Source of the DNA: Actinomycetota bacterium
Lineage (GTDB): Bacteria; Actinomycetota; Actinomycetes; Nanopelagicales; Nanopelagicaceae
Direction of reading: 5' to 3'
NCBI GenBank assembly: GCA_947449535.1
Contig: CANFRP010000001.1
Location: 1-64,000 of the forward strand
DNA length: 64,000 nt
Position numbers and translations under genes: made by a program. Positions 1 to 8,016 of the stretch are shown here, piece after piece (position 1 is the first letter of the stretch; every line of letters starts with the position of its first letter). The notes under the pieces are model-generated. The model searched no databases, had not been told where the DNA came from, and worked only from the letters and a program-made list of their open reading frames with translations.

Positions 1-106
1 CCGTTCGCCACTAATCCATCCCCGAAGGAACTTCATCGTTCGACTTGCATGTGTTAAGCACGCCGCCAGCGTTCGTCCTGAGCCAGGATCAAACTCTCCA
101 TAGAAA
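1..106 (-). rRNA. rrs: 16S ribosomal RNA, 5' end only (gene runs off the left edge)
   Basis: The plus strand reads the reverse complement of the conserved bacterial 16S 5' region. The classical 27F primer site lies at 78-97, followed leftward by the usual GACGAACGCTGGCGGCGTGC stretch. Only about the first 100 bases of the gene are present; the rest lies left of the window. The exact mature 5' end is placed by analogy, a few bases before the GGAGAGTTTGATC motif, and could be off by about 5 bases. The operon is transcribed leftward from the promoter at 441-469. Confidence 0.97.
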
Positions 107-434
107 GTTGTGATCTGGCAAAAAACAAAACTAGCGTTTATAGCTATATCTGTTTTACCAATTGTTTTTGTTTTGTACTTCTCTTTCGAGAAAAATACAA
201 AGGAATTTAGACCTTGCTTTTTACAGCTAAGGCCTGATTGTTATTGATTTTTGCACGTTGTTGAGTTCTCAAGGTACGGACGCGCACCGGTCGCAGTGAT
301 TCCTCACTGTTCGCAGGGCAGACCGCCAAACCTAGTGGAAGGCACACGAGAAGACAAATCCGTGGACTTCATACGGTTCGGTTGGTAATTCGTCGCATGA
401 CCTAAGAGAAAATCTCAGTCCATTTCGCGAGCGA
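107..434 (-). promoter_or_regulatory. rRNA operon leader with boxA-like element
   Basis: This is the transcribed spacer between the rRNA promoter and 16S. On the minus strand it contains, at 253-273, the TTGAGAACTCAACA element found in front of actinobacterial 16S genes (boxA-like antitermination/processing region; identification from memory of the family). Upstream of it, at 294-309, is a perfect hairpin CAGTGA-GGAA-TCACTG with a tetraloop. The part next to 16S is A/T-rich. A short ORF can be drawn through 332-595, but it looks spurious because it crosses the leader and promoter. Confidence 0.75.
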
Positions 435-440
435 GAGAGA

Positions 441-469
441 AAGATAACCCAGGCTGGGATCAGGGTCAA
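441..469 (-). promoter_or_regulatory. rRNA operon promoter
   Basis: On the minus strand TTGACC (464-469) and TATCTT (441-446) are separated by 17 bases, a near-consensus housekeeping sigma promoter. It would start transcription near 434, about 330 bases before 16S. It lies just downstream of the tyrS terminator, so the rRNA operon should be transcribed independently. Confidence 0.75.
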
Positions 470-570
470 ATTGGGGCAAAAAGGGCCCCTCAAATCGCAA
501 AAATGGCTCCGAAATCGCTGAAAGCATTGTTTTATAGGGGTTATAGAGCCTAAGCGAGGCTCAAAAATGG

Positions 571-604
571 CAAAAACCCCGGAATTTACGCTCAAAACCG
601 GGGT
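571..604 (-). terminator. Rho-independent terminator after tyrS
   Basis: Minus-strand stem ACCCCGG (604-598) and CCGGGGT (582-576) with a 15-base loop, followed directly by a run of Ts (575-571). It sits about 30 bases beyond the tyrS stop codon and ends the tyrS/arg transcription block before the rRNA promoter. A second small hairpin (GAGCC...GGCTC, 546-562) lies just beyond. Confidence 0.85.
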
Positions 605-634
605 CTAGAAGGGTGTGATCCTTGTTATACCTGA

Positions 635-1939
635 CTAGGTCAATTCTACCGATGCCAAGTCGCGCTTTCCTTTGCGCAGGACCAGGAAGCGTCCGTGAAT
701 CAAGTCGCTTACCGAAGGTGCAAAATCCTCCCCTTCGATCTTGGTGTTATTTAAATATGCGCCATTCTCTTTCACGATTCTTCGCGCGGCAGATTTAGAT
801 TCAACAACTCCAGTAGCAACCAATAGATCTACCCACGACGGAAATTTGTTATCGACAAGTTCATTCTTTGCAACAGTGGTGCGCGGAAGTTGAGAGAGTG
901 CAGATTCCAAAATGCTTTCATCAAGCTTTGCAAGATCACCTTGTCCGAAAAGTGCCTTCGAAGCATCCTCCACATTTGCACATGTCGCAGAACCATGCAC
1001 GAGCGTCGTTAATTCTCTTGCGAGTTCGCGCTGCGCTTCACGTGCACCAGGATTGGTCGCAACTGTTTCGATGAGGCGTTGAATTTCTGCGCGATCTTTA
1101 AAAGAGAAAACTTTGAGGAAATTTTCGACATCTGCATCTTCTGAATTAATCCAAAATTGAAAGAAAGCATAAGGAGAAGTCATTTCTGGATCTAGCCAGA
1201 TTGCACCAGATGCCGTCTTGCCGAATTTGCTTCCATCTGATTTGGCCATGAGCGGAATTGTGAATGCATGGGCGCTACCTTGTTCGACTTTACGGATTAA
1301 ATCTAGCCCTGCGATGATATTTCCCCATTGATCACTTCCGCCAAGTTGAAGTATGCAATTGTGGCGACGGTAGAGTTCGAGGTAATCCATTCCTTGTAGA
1401 ACTTGGTAGGAAAATTCGGTATATGAAATACCGTTACTTTCCAGTCGTGATGAGACAGAATCCTTTGCGAGCATTTGATTTACCGAAAAGTGTTTTCCGA
1501 TATCTCGCAGAAAAGTAATAGCTGACATAGGCGCGGTCCAATCAAGGTTGTTCGCCATGATTGCTCCGTTTGAACCTTCGAAAGTGAGGAAGGCTTCTAG
1601 CTGTTTGCGAATTCGTCCGACCCATTCCCCAACAAGCTCAGTATCGTTCATAGAGCGTTCTTCATTGCGACCACTGGGATCTCCGACCAGTCCAGTGGCC
1701 CCTCCGACCAGTGGAATGGGCTGATGTCCGGCGAGCTGAAAACGACGCATCACAAGAAGGACAACGAGATTGCCTACATGAAGACTTGGGGCAGTTGGAT
1801 CAAAGCCGATGTAAAAGGAGCGAGGTTTAGCGGAGAAGTCTTTGATAAGCGCCGCTCGATCTGTGGTTTGCGCAATTAACCCTCGCCACTCAAGGTCCGC
1901 AAAGAGAGCTTTCGTCGCTGCTGAAATATCTGTAGACAT
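635..1939 (-). CDS. tyrS: Tyrosyl-tRNA synthetase
   Basis: Cytoplasmic class I aminoacyl-tRNA synthetase that charges tRNA-Tyr. The 434-residue product has the HIGH-type motif as HVGN (residues 54-57), the KMSKS-type loop as KFGKT (238-242), the tyrosine/ATP-site stretch GGSDQWGN (about 200-207) and a C-terminal S4 RNA-binding domain (about 365-430), all normal for bacterial TyrRS. The ATG overlaps the argH stop by one base (TAATG), so translation is probably coupled to argH. It is the last gene of the minus-strand arg block and is followed by a strong terminator. Confidence 0.97.
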   Translation of the reverse strand: MSTDISAATKALFADLEWRGLIAQTTDRAALIKDFSAKPRSFYIGFDPTAPSLHVGNLVVLLVMRRFQLAGHQPIPLVGGATGLVGDPSGRNEERSMNDTELVGEWVGRIRKQLEAFLTFEGSNGAIMANNLDWTAPMSAITFLRDIGKHFSVNQMLAKDSVSSRLESNGISYTEFSYQVLQGMDYLELYRRHNCILQLGGSDQWGNIIAGLDLIRKVEQGSAHAFTIPLMAKSDGSKFGKTASGAIWLDPEMTSPYAFFQFWINSEDADVENFLKVFSFKDRAEIQRLIETVATNPGAREAQRELARELTTLVHGSATCANVEDASKALFGQGDLAKLDESILESALSQLPRTTVAKNELVDNKFPSWVDLLVATGVVESKSAARRIVKENGAYLNNTKIEGEDFAPSVSDLIHGRFLVLRKGKRDLASVELT

Positions 1940-3369
1940 TACTTCCCCATCATTTCCACGAAGCGAGATGCCTCACTAGATATCCAACTCTTAGCTAAAG
2001 AGTTCTCTGAATTTAAAAGCTCGATCTGCTCCAGCACGCTCTGCGAAGATGTTGCGAGCGAGGATTGGCGAGATTCGATCGCACCTTGCGCAGAGAGCTT
2101 TTCTCGAAGAGCGGGCACGAGCGCTACATTGATCGACGCAAATTGTTCATCCGATAATTCATGCAGTTCTATGCCCAACTTCTCGCACAACTTCACGCAC
2201 TCCCCTGCTGCTTCATGCGCTTGGGCAAATGGCATTCCACCTTTTGCAAGAAAATCAGCGACCTCCGTTGCCAGAGAGTGGCCATCTAGGACTCCCGCCG
2301 ACATAACCTCTGGATGAAAAGTTGCAGTCTCCACCATGCCTATAAGCGCAGGGAGCAGAACCAAAAGCGTCTCCACCGAATCAAATACTGGTTCCTTGTC
2401 CTCTTGCAGGTCACGGTTGTAGGCGAATGGCAATCCTTTGAGAGTCACGAGCATCGACGTCAAGTTGCCCACAAGTCGACCAGATTTACCACGAGCCAAT
2501 TCCGCAATATCGGGATTCTTCTTCTGCGGCATGATTGATGAGCCAGTCGAGTAAGCATCAGCAATCGTGACCCAACCAAATTCCGAGGTGGACCACAACG
2601 TAAATTCCTCGCCGATTCGCGATAGATGAATGCCAATCATTGCGAAAATAAAAAGTGCCTCAGCAACAAAATCTCGATCACTTGTCGCATCAATAGAATT
2701 TCCCAGGATGCCGATGAATCCCAGTTCTTCTGCACTCGCCTCTGGATGTGGCTGTAGAGCCGATCCCGCAAGTGCGCCAGATCCCAAAGGCGAGAAGGAA
2801 TTACGTTCCAACCAATCGGAGATCCGATCCACATCACGCAAGAGGCCATGGGAATGCTTAGCAAGCTCATGACCGAAGAGAATTGGTTGGGCATGCTGAA
2901 GATGAGTAAAACCGGGCGCTACAGATGAGAGATTTCTGGATGCCTGCGTATTTATCGCTTCTACAAGTGCCGAGAGCGCGGAGGCAACTTCCAGTAGGTG
3001 ATCGATCAAATAGAGTTTGAAGTCAGTAACAACTAAATCATTTCGTGATCGACCAGCGCGAATAGCGCCGCCAAGTGCTCCGAGTTTAGAACTCAGGCCA
3101 CGTTCGATCGCGCTATGCACATCTTCATCGCTCTCGTTGTAAGTGAACTTTCCGTTCGCCACTTCTTGTGCAAGCTCGCGCAAAGCTTGCTCGATCGCTG
3201 ATCCATCTTTGGCTGAGATCACCGCCGAGCTCACCAGTCCGTGCACATGAGCGATATTTACGCGAATGTCATAGGGAGCCAGGCGCCAATCAAAATGCAC
3301 CGATCGAGAAAGCGCAGCAACAGACTCAGTGGGTCCTTGCGAGAACCGTCCACCCCAAAGAGCCATCAA
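1939..3369 (-). CDS. argH: Argininosuccinate lyase
   Basis: Last step of arginine synthesis: argininosuccinate to arginine plus fumarate. The 476-residue protein carries the fumarase/aspartase superfamily signature GSSIMPQKKNPD (276-287) with its catalytic serine loop, and the HLQHAQP segment (156-162). The protein starts MMALWGGRF; the second Met matches the usual MALWGGRF start, so the first codon may be dispensable. It follows argR directly and overlaps tyrS by one base. The argininosuccinate synthase gene argG, often its neighbour, is not in the window. Confidence 0.97.
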   Translation of the reverse strand: MMALWGGRFSQGPTESVAALSRSVHFDWRLAPYDIRVNIAHVHGLVSSAVISAKDGSAIEQALRELAQEVANGKFTYNESDEDVHSAIERGLSSKLGALGGAIRAGRSRNDLVVTDFKLYLIDHLLEVASALSALVEAINTQASRNLSSVAPGFTHLQHAQPILFGHELAKHSHGLLRDVDRISDWLERNSFSPLGSGALAGSALQPHPEASAEELGFIGILGNSIDATSDRDFVAEALFIFAMIGIHLSRIGEEFTLWSTSEFGWVTIADAYSTGSSIMPQKKNPDIAELARGKSGRLVGNLTSMLVTLKGLPFAYNRDLQEDKEPVFDSVETLLVLLPALIGMVETATFHPEVMSAGVLDGHSLATEVADFLAKGGMPFAQAHEAAGECVKLCEKLGIELHELSDEQFASINVALVPALREKLSAQGAIESRQSSLATSSQSVLEQIELLNSENSLAKSWISSEASRFVEMMGK

Positions 3370-3867
3370 TTACTTCTTTCTCTTATTAACACTGGTTGCT
3401 GATTTTACTTTCTTACCCGTCGAAAAGGCTGTTAATTCTTTAGCGAGCCCTGCACCGCCACTCGCACTTCGTGAGACCACGAGAACCGTGTCATCTCCAG
3501 CAATAGTGCCGATAATGGAGGCGATTGTTCCATCGCTCGCTGCTCGATCCAATGTCGATGCTAATAATTGCGCGCCGCCAGGTGGCGTTCGGACCACAGC
3601 TAAATTGCCACTTGCAGTCACGCTGAGAATTAAGTCGCGTGAATTTCGAGCAGCAGGCGCAGCACCTTCTTCCAAGTGGTACCCATTTCGTCCACGAACT
3701 GCTCCTACTTCATCGAGATCCCGAGATGCAGTTGCTTGTGTTACCGATACGCCTTCTTTGGAAAGACGCTTGACCAGATCATCTTGCGATTTGATTCCAC
3801 CTTCTGCGATGAGTGAAGTTACGAGTGCGCGACGTGCTGCTGTAGAGAGAGGAGCCGACTTAGCCAT
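3370..3867 (-). CDS. argR: Arginine repressor ArgR
   Basis: Arginine-sensing hexameric transcription factor. The 165-residue product has an N-terminal winged HTH whose recognition helix lies around residues 41-55 (TQATASRDLDEVG) and the C-terminal arginine-binding/oligomerisation motif GTIAGDDT (120-127). It overlaps the end of argD by 8 bases and is followed without a gap by argH, so it is part of the biosynthetic operon it should regulate. The tandem ARG boxes at 7977-8014 before argC are its probable operator. Confidence 0.95.
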   Translation of the reverse strand: MAKSAPLSTAARRALVTSLIAEGGIKSQDDLVKRLSKEGVSVTQATASRDLDEVGAVRGRNGYHLEEGAAPAARNSRDLILSVTASGNLAVVRTPPGGAQLLASTLDRAASDGTIASIIGTIAGDDTVLVVSRSASGGAGLAKELTAFSTGKKVKSATSVNKRKK

Positions 3868-5029
3868 TTTTGACCACCTTTGAAAATATTTCGAGAAATT
3901 GCGCTATTTGTTGATCTGAGACATTTAGCGCAGGGGCGAGGCGAATGACTTCGCCTGTCGCCGCATTTGCCAACACGCCTTCTTGCATCAAGGCTGCCGC
4001 TACAACTTTCGCGTCCTTCGACTTCAGGACTACTCCGAGTAATAATCCAGAACCACGAACCTCCTGAACTTGTGATAATTCTGATAGAGCTTGCTTGATC
4101 ATCATTCCTTTGCGGCCGACTTCTGCAAGTAGGCCATCTCTTTCAATAATTTCTATAACTTTATTTGCTGCAGCACAGGCAATCGGGTTCCCACCAAAAG
4201 TTGTTCCATGTGATCCAGCTTGAAAAAGCTGGGCGGCGCTCCCCAACGCAATCATCGCGCCGAGCGGCAGTCCTCCGCCTAAGCCCTTTGCCAACGTGAT
4301 CACATCTGGCGTGATTCCCTCAGACTCATAACCAAACCAGGTTGAAGTGCGACCCATGCCAGTTTGCACTGCATCCACAACTAATAGCGTTCCCGTCTTA
4401 TATGTGTGATCTCGAAGCGCAGCCAGATACCCGACAGGTGGTACGACTACCCCGTTCTCGCCTTGAATTGGTTCGAGAATGAACATCGCAGTTCGCTTGG
4501 TAATTGCTTTCTTTGCGGCTGAGATATCACCAAATGGCACATGAGTAATCTTTTTGAGCAATGGCTTGAATGCCCTCTTCTTGCTTTCTTGACCCGTCAA
4601 TGAAAGTGCGCCCATGGTGCGACCGTGGAAAGCACCGGAAGTCGCAACAATTCGGTTACGTCCGGTCAATCGCGACAATTTAAAAGCGGCCTCATTTGCT
4701 TCCGCGCCTGAATTGCAGAAGAAGACACGGGCAGTTGAATCTCCAGTCAAATCTTGAAGTTTGAGCGCGAGCTTTAGAACTTGTGGGTGCGCGTAAAAAT
4801 TGGAAACGTGATTAAGAGTCTTGGCCTGTTGGGAGATCGCTTCCACAAGTTCGGGATGCGCATGTCCCAAAATATTGGTTGCGATACCTCCGAGAAAATC
4901 CAAATATCTCTTCCCCTCCACATCCCATACTTCGACACCTTGCCCATTCGAAAGCGCGATAGTCGGTGATCCGTAGTTGGATTGGATAGCGAGGTTCCAT
5001 TGTGCGATCGCTTCACTATTTGAATTCAC
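3860..5029 (-). CDS. argD: Acetylornithine aminotransferase
   Basis: PLP-dependent class III aminotransferase: N-acetylglutamate semialdehyde to N-acetylornithine. At 389 residues it is of normal length. It has the phosphate-binding segment SGAEANEAA (108-116), the PLP lysine K248 in TLAKGLGGG, and a GTTFGGNP loop near residue 275. The usual DE-VQTG motif reads DAVQTG here (219-224). The gene overlaps argB by 4 bases and argR by 8 bases. Some ArgD proteins also act in lysine synthesis as succinyl-DAP aminotransferase; the sequence alone does not decide. Confidence 0.95.
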   Translation of the reverse strand: MNSNSEAIAQWNLAIQSNYGSPTIALSNGQGVEVWDVEGKRYLDFLGGIATNILGHAHPELVEAISQQAKTLNHVSNFYAHPQVLKLALKLQDLTGDSTARVFFCNSGAEANEAAFKLSRLTGRNRIVATSGAFHGRTMGALSLTGQESKKRAFKPLLKKITHVPFGDISAAKKAITKRTAMFILEPIQGENGVVVPPVGYLAALRDHTYKTGTLLVVDAVQTGMGRTSTWFGYESEGITPDVITLAKGLGGGLPLGAMIALGSAAQLFQAGSHGTTFGGNPIACAAANKVIEIIERDGLLAEVGRKGMMIKQALSELSQVQEVRGSGLLLGVVLKSKDAKVVAAALMQEGVLANAATGEVIRLAPALNVSDQQIAQFLEIFSKVVKNG

Positions 5030-5793
5030 GGCAGAACCACCGTCCCACCTTTGCCAGAGAGAGCTGATTCCAAATTCGCGACTGCACGACCATCAAAAAT
5101 ACGAACCATCTTGGCGCCCGCCGCAATCGCCGCCAATGCCGAGGTCACCTTTGGAATCATTCCATCCGAGAAAGTTGGCAAAAGAGATTCCAATTCAGCC
5201 ACGGTGATCGACTCAATCAGCGAACTCTCATCGGGCCAATTCAGAAAAATTCCAGAAACATCTGTCATGTACAGGACGTGATCAGCAAGGAGCGCACCAC
5301 CGATCGCTCCAGCAACCAAATCAGCGTTGAGATTGAGCCCCACGCCTTGAGCAGAAGCGCCGATAGGGGAAATCACCGGCAAGAAACCGTCTTTGATCAG
5401 AGTGTGCAGAATTTTTGGGTTTACTTCCTTAACTTCACCTACCAAACCGATCTCATCATTCATAACTCCAGCGCGAATTAACCCACCACCGGAGGAAGAA
5501 AGACCAACAGCATTCACCCCTTCAGCAAGCAGCTGATTGACGATCGAAGGAAGGACTGAACCACTAAGCACGCGCTGCACAATTTCAAATACTTCTGGAG
5601 TGGTTTTTCGATAACCCCCGACCATCTCCTTGCCGATACCCTTTTCGGCCAGCGCAGCATTAATTTGTGGGCCGCCGCCATGAACAACGACAATCTTTTC
5701 TCCGGCCATGTGGCGCTTTGCGATCGCAGTTAATACCGGATCCGTGGAACCAGCTTTTGGGAGGGCGTGTCCCCCATATTTAATAACGATCAT
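5026..5793 (-). CDS. argB: Acetylglutamate kinase (short form)
   Basis: Phosphorylates N-acetylglutamate, the second step of arginine synthesis. The amino-acid kinase fold is clear: KYGGHA (5-10), VVHGGGPQ (36-43), and a C-terminal GKGG. At 255 residues it begins at the first beta strand and lacks the N-terminal helix that precedes it in arginine-inhibited enzymes (mycobacterial homologues are about 295 residues). It is thus like the short E. coli enzyme, which is not feedback inhibited. The ATG overlaps the argJ stop (ATGA), which supports this start. Confidence 0.95.
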   Translation of the reverse strand: MIVIKYGGHALPKAGSTDPVLTAIAKRHMAGEKIVVVHGGGPQINAALAEKGIGKEMVGGYRKTTPEVFEIVQRVLSGSVLPSIVNQLLAEGVNAVGLSSSGGGLIRAGVMNDEIGLVGEVKEVNPKILHTLIKDGFLPVISPIGASAQGVGLNLNADLVAGAIGGALLADHVLYMTDVSGIFLNWPDESSLIESITVAELESLLPTFSDGMIPKVTSALAAIAAGAKMVRIFDGRAVANLESALSGKGGTVVLP

Positions 5794-6941
5794 GACGAAT
5801 ACGACGAATTCTCGTGAACATATTCTGCAGTCAAATCATTGGTCCAAATTGTTGCTTGGTGAGGGCCCGCTTTGAGGTCGATTAAAATTTCGACTTCCTT
5901 CTCTTTCATATCCACCAGCGAGCGATCTTCACCTGGAGCACTAGATTTGCAGACCATCACGCCATTTAAAGAGACATCGATGGTGTAAGGATCAAAAGTC
6001 GCACTAGTAGTACCGATTGCTGCCAGTACTCGACCCCAATTGGGATCCTCGCCGTGAATTGCACATTTCAGGAGATTATTGCGAGCACACGAGCGCCCTA
6101 CTTCTACCGCATCCGCTTCGGAGGCCGCATTCTTGGTCACGATCGACACTATTTTGGAGTGACCTTCGGCATCACCGATTAATTCAAAAGCTAGATAACC
6201 ACAGCATTCCAAAAGCATATGTTCGAGTTCTTTATCAGTGAGAGTGATTCCTGATGCTCCAGAAGCCATCAGCAGGACAGTGTCATTGGTCGAAGTGCAT
6301 CCGTCGGAATCGATTCGGTTGTAAGTCCGTGAGACCACTCTCTCAAAAATTGCTTGCGCAGAAACTGGGTCAACGACGGCATCTATTGCTACAAGGCTCA
6401 ACATCGTCGCTAGCGAAGGGGCCAACATTCCAGCACCTTTTGCCATTCCATAAATGGTCACACCGTTAATGGTTGCCGAAAAATATTTGGGATGAGAGTC
6501 GGTGGTCATGATCGCCTCTGCAGTGGCAATTCCCGCATCTCGCGTCAGCGAGGCAGCGGCGCTGGCTATCCCACCCAGAACTTTCTCCATGGGTAGGCGA
6601 ATTCCGATCATTCCAGTCGAGCAAACGACAACATCACCAGAGCCAATTCCCAGAGTGGTGGCCACATATTCAGCAGTCTTATGGGTATCGGCAAAGCCTT
6701 CTGGGCCAGTACATGCATTGGCGCCACCACTATTGAGGACTACCGCACTGACTTCACAATCCTTTACTACTTGCTGGCTCCACGTTACGGGCGCTGCTAG
6801 AACTTTATTGGTTGTAAAAACCGCCGTACCAAATTTCTGCGGTCCATCATTCACAATCAGAGCAAGATCCTTCGCACCAGAACTTTTAATCCCAGCAGAA
6901 ACTCCCGCTCCACTAAACCCCAGAGGTAAAAGGCTTTGCAT
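5790..6941 (-). CDS. argJ: Bifunctional ornithine acetyltransferase / N-acetylglutamate synthase
   Basis: Transfers the acetyl group from N-acetylornithine to glutamate, making the arginine pathway cyclic; bifunctional forms also use acetyl-CoA. The 383-residue precursor carries the autoproteolysis site KGAGMLAPSLATML, so cleavage is expected between Ala178 and Thr179, with Thr179 as nucleophile. The downstream motif CTSTNDT is also present. It overlaps argC by one base and argB by four. Whether it has the acetyl-CoA activity cannot be read from sequence. Confidence 0.95.
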   Translation of the reverse strand: MQSLLPLGFSGAGVSAGIKSSGAKDLALIVNDGPQKFGTAVFTTNKVLAAPVTWSQQVVKDCEVSAVVLNSGGANACTGPEGFADTHKTAEYVATTLGIGSGDVVVCSTGMIGIRLPMEKVLGGIASAAASLTRDAGIATAEAIMTTDSHPKYFSATINGVTIYGMAKGAGMLAPSLATMLSLVAIDAVVDPVSAQAIFERVVSRTYNRIDSDGCTSTNDTVLLMASGASGITLTDKELEHMLLECCGYLAFELIGDAEGHSKIVSIVTKNAASEADAVEVGRSCARNNLLKCAIHGEDPNWGRVLAAIGTTSATFDPYTIDVSLNGVMVCKSSAPGEDRSLVDMKEKEVEILIDLKAGPHQATIWTNDLTAEYVHENSSYSS

Positions 6942-7957
6942 TAGCGCGCACCCATTGCGGTGAGCCCAGAATCTGCAGGTAGGCCGGCCATTAAATTTGC
7001 ATTGTGAATAGCTTGACCAGCTGCGCCCTTACCAAGATTGTCAATTGCGCATGAGACGACCAAACGATTGGTATGGGCATCGATTGCCAATTGGATATGA
7101 GCTTGATTAGTGCCAAGAACGGCAGATGTTTGTGGCATTGATCCCTCGGCCAATATGTGGACAAATCCAGCGCCGTAGAATTGTTCATAGGCGTGTCGAA
7201 CTTGGTCAAGAGAAACTTCCTTAGTCATTTTTGCCGTTACTGTGGCCAAAATACCTCGCGGCATGGGTGCCAAAATGGGAGTAAAGAGAACTTTCACTTC
7301 GCTCTGTGAAATAGCGGAAAGCGTCTCTTCGATCTCAGGAGTATGTTGATGAGCTCCTCCAAATTTATAGGACGTAAGCGAGTTCATCACTTCACTGCCC
7401 AGAAGATTCACCTTTGCAGAACGACCCGCACCTGTTGTTCCAGAGGCAGCCACAACAGTGATATCAGAGGCATCAACTGCTCCAAGTTTGATCGCGGGTG
7501 CAATAGATAGCGCAATTGAAGTGGCATAACATCCTGGATTAGCCACGCGTGAAGAAGCTGCGATGGAGGTTGCTCCCGTAATTTCCGGAAGCCCGTAGCA
7601 CCATTTACCAGCATAGGAGCCGCCGTAATATTTGGACCATTGATCGGCGCTGGATAATCTGTAATCCGCACCAAGGTCCACTACTTTTATATCAGGGAGG
7701 AGGCTGGTAACTATTTTCGATGATTCCCCATGTGGAAGTGCGATAAAGAGAAGATCGCATTTATTCATTTCGGCCGAGTTGGTCTCAGCAAAACGCACTC
7801 CAGCAAAGGCAGTGAGAGCGGGATGAACAGAGGTAACCAACTCCCCCGCATTGGTGCCTGCAGAAATATAAGAGATATCAAAATGTGGGTGGGCAGAGAG
7901 TAAACGCAACAGCTCTCCGCCTGCGTATCCGCTTGCTCCAACGATGCCGATTTTCAT
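6941..7957 (-). CDS. argC: N-acetyl-gamma-glutamyl-phosphate reductase
   Basis: NADPH-dependent reduction of N-acetylglutamyl phosphate. The 338-residue protein has the dinucleotide motif GASGYAGGE (7-15) and the active-site cysteine C143 in NPGCYAT. It is the first gene of the arg operon. No convincing Shine-Dalgarno precedes the ATG; instead a TAGGCT hexamer (7964-7969) lies six bases upstream, typical of leaderless actinobacterial mRNAs. Two ARG boxes lie just beyond it. Confidence 0.96.
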   Translation of the reverse strand: MKIGIVGASGYAGGELLRLLSAHPHFDISYISAGTNAGELVTSVHPALTAFAGVRFAETNSAEMNKCDLLFIALPHGESSKIVTSLLPDIKVVDLGADYRLSSADQWSKYYGGSYAGKWCYGLPEITGATSIAASSRVANPGCYATSIALSIAPAIKLGAVDASDITVVAASGTTGAGRSAKVNLLGSEVMNSLTSYKFGGAHQHTPEIEETLSAISQSEVKVLFTPILAPMPRGILATVTAKMTKEVSLDQVRHAYEQFYGAGFVHILAEGSMPQTSAVLGTNQAHIQLAIDAHTNRLVVSCAIDNLGKGAAGQAIHNANLMAGLPADSGLTAMGAR

Positions 7958-7963
7958 GATTCC

Positions 7964-7969
7964 AGCCTA
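7964..7969 (-). promoter_or_regulatory. -10 element of argC, probably leaderless
   Basis: TAGGCT on the minus strand, followed by six bases and the argC ATG, would place the transcription start at or next to the A of ATG. No clear -35 is visible; the region where it should lie is occupied by the ARG boxes. Confidence 0.6.
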
Positions 7970-7976
7970 CCGCATT

Positions 7977-8014
7977 CATGCATATTTATGCAATAAAATG
8001 CATATATATTCATG
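7977..8014 (-). promoter_or_regulatory. Tandem ARG-box operator for ArgR
   Basis: Two A/T-rich palindromes match the ARG-box pattern TGNAT-N4-ATNCA. Box 1 core is TGAAT-ATAT-ATGCA (7999-8012) and box 2 core is TGCAT-AAAT-ATGCA (7979-7992). As 18-bp boxes (7997-8014 and 7977-7994) they are 2 bp apart, the side-by-side arrangement bound by ArgR hexamers in other bacteria. They cover the -35 region of the predicted argC promoter, so binding should repress. They lie immediately after the pheT stop codon. Confidence 0.85.
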
Positions 8015-8016
8015 GC

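Noticed and set aside
332-595. An 87-codon minus-strand open frame in the rRNA leader/promoter region
   Set aside because: It spans the rRNA promoter, runs into the leader, abuts the tyrS terminator and has no family resemblance or ribosome-binding site.
3329-3883. A 184-codon plus-strand frame opposite argR
   Set aside because: Shadow of argR, which has a convincing HTH and arginine-binding motif; no ribosome-binding site or homology for the opposite frame.
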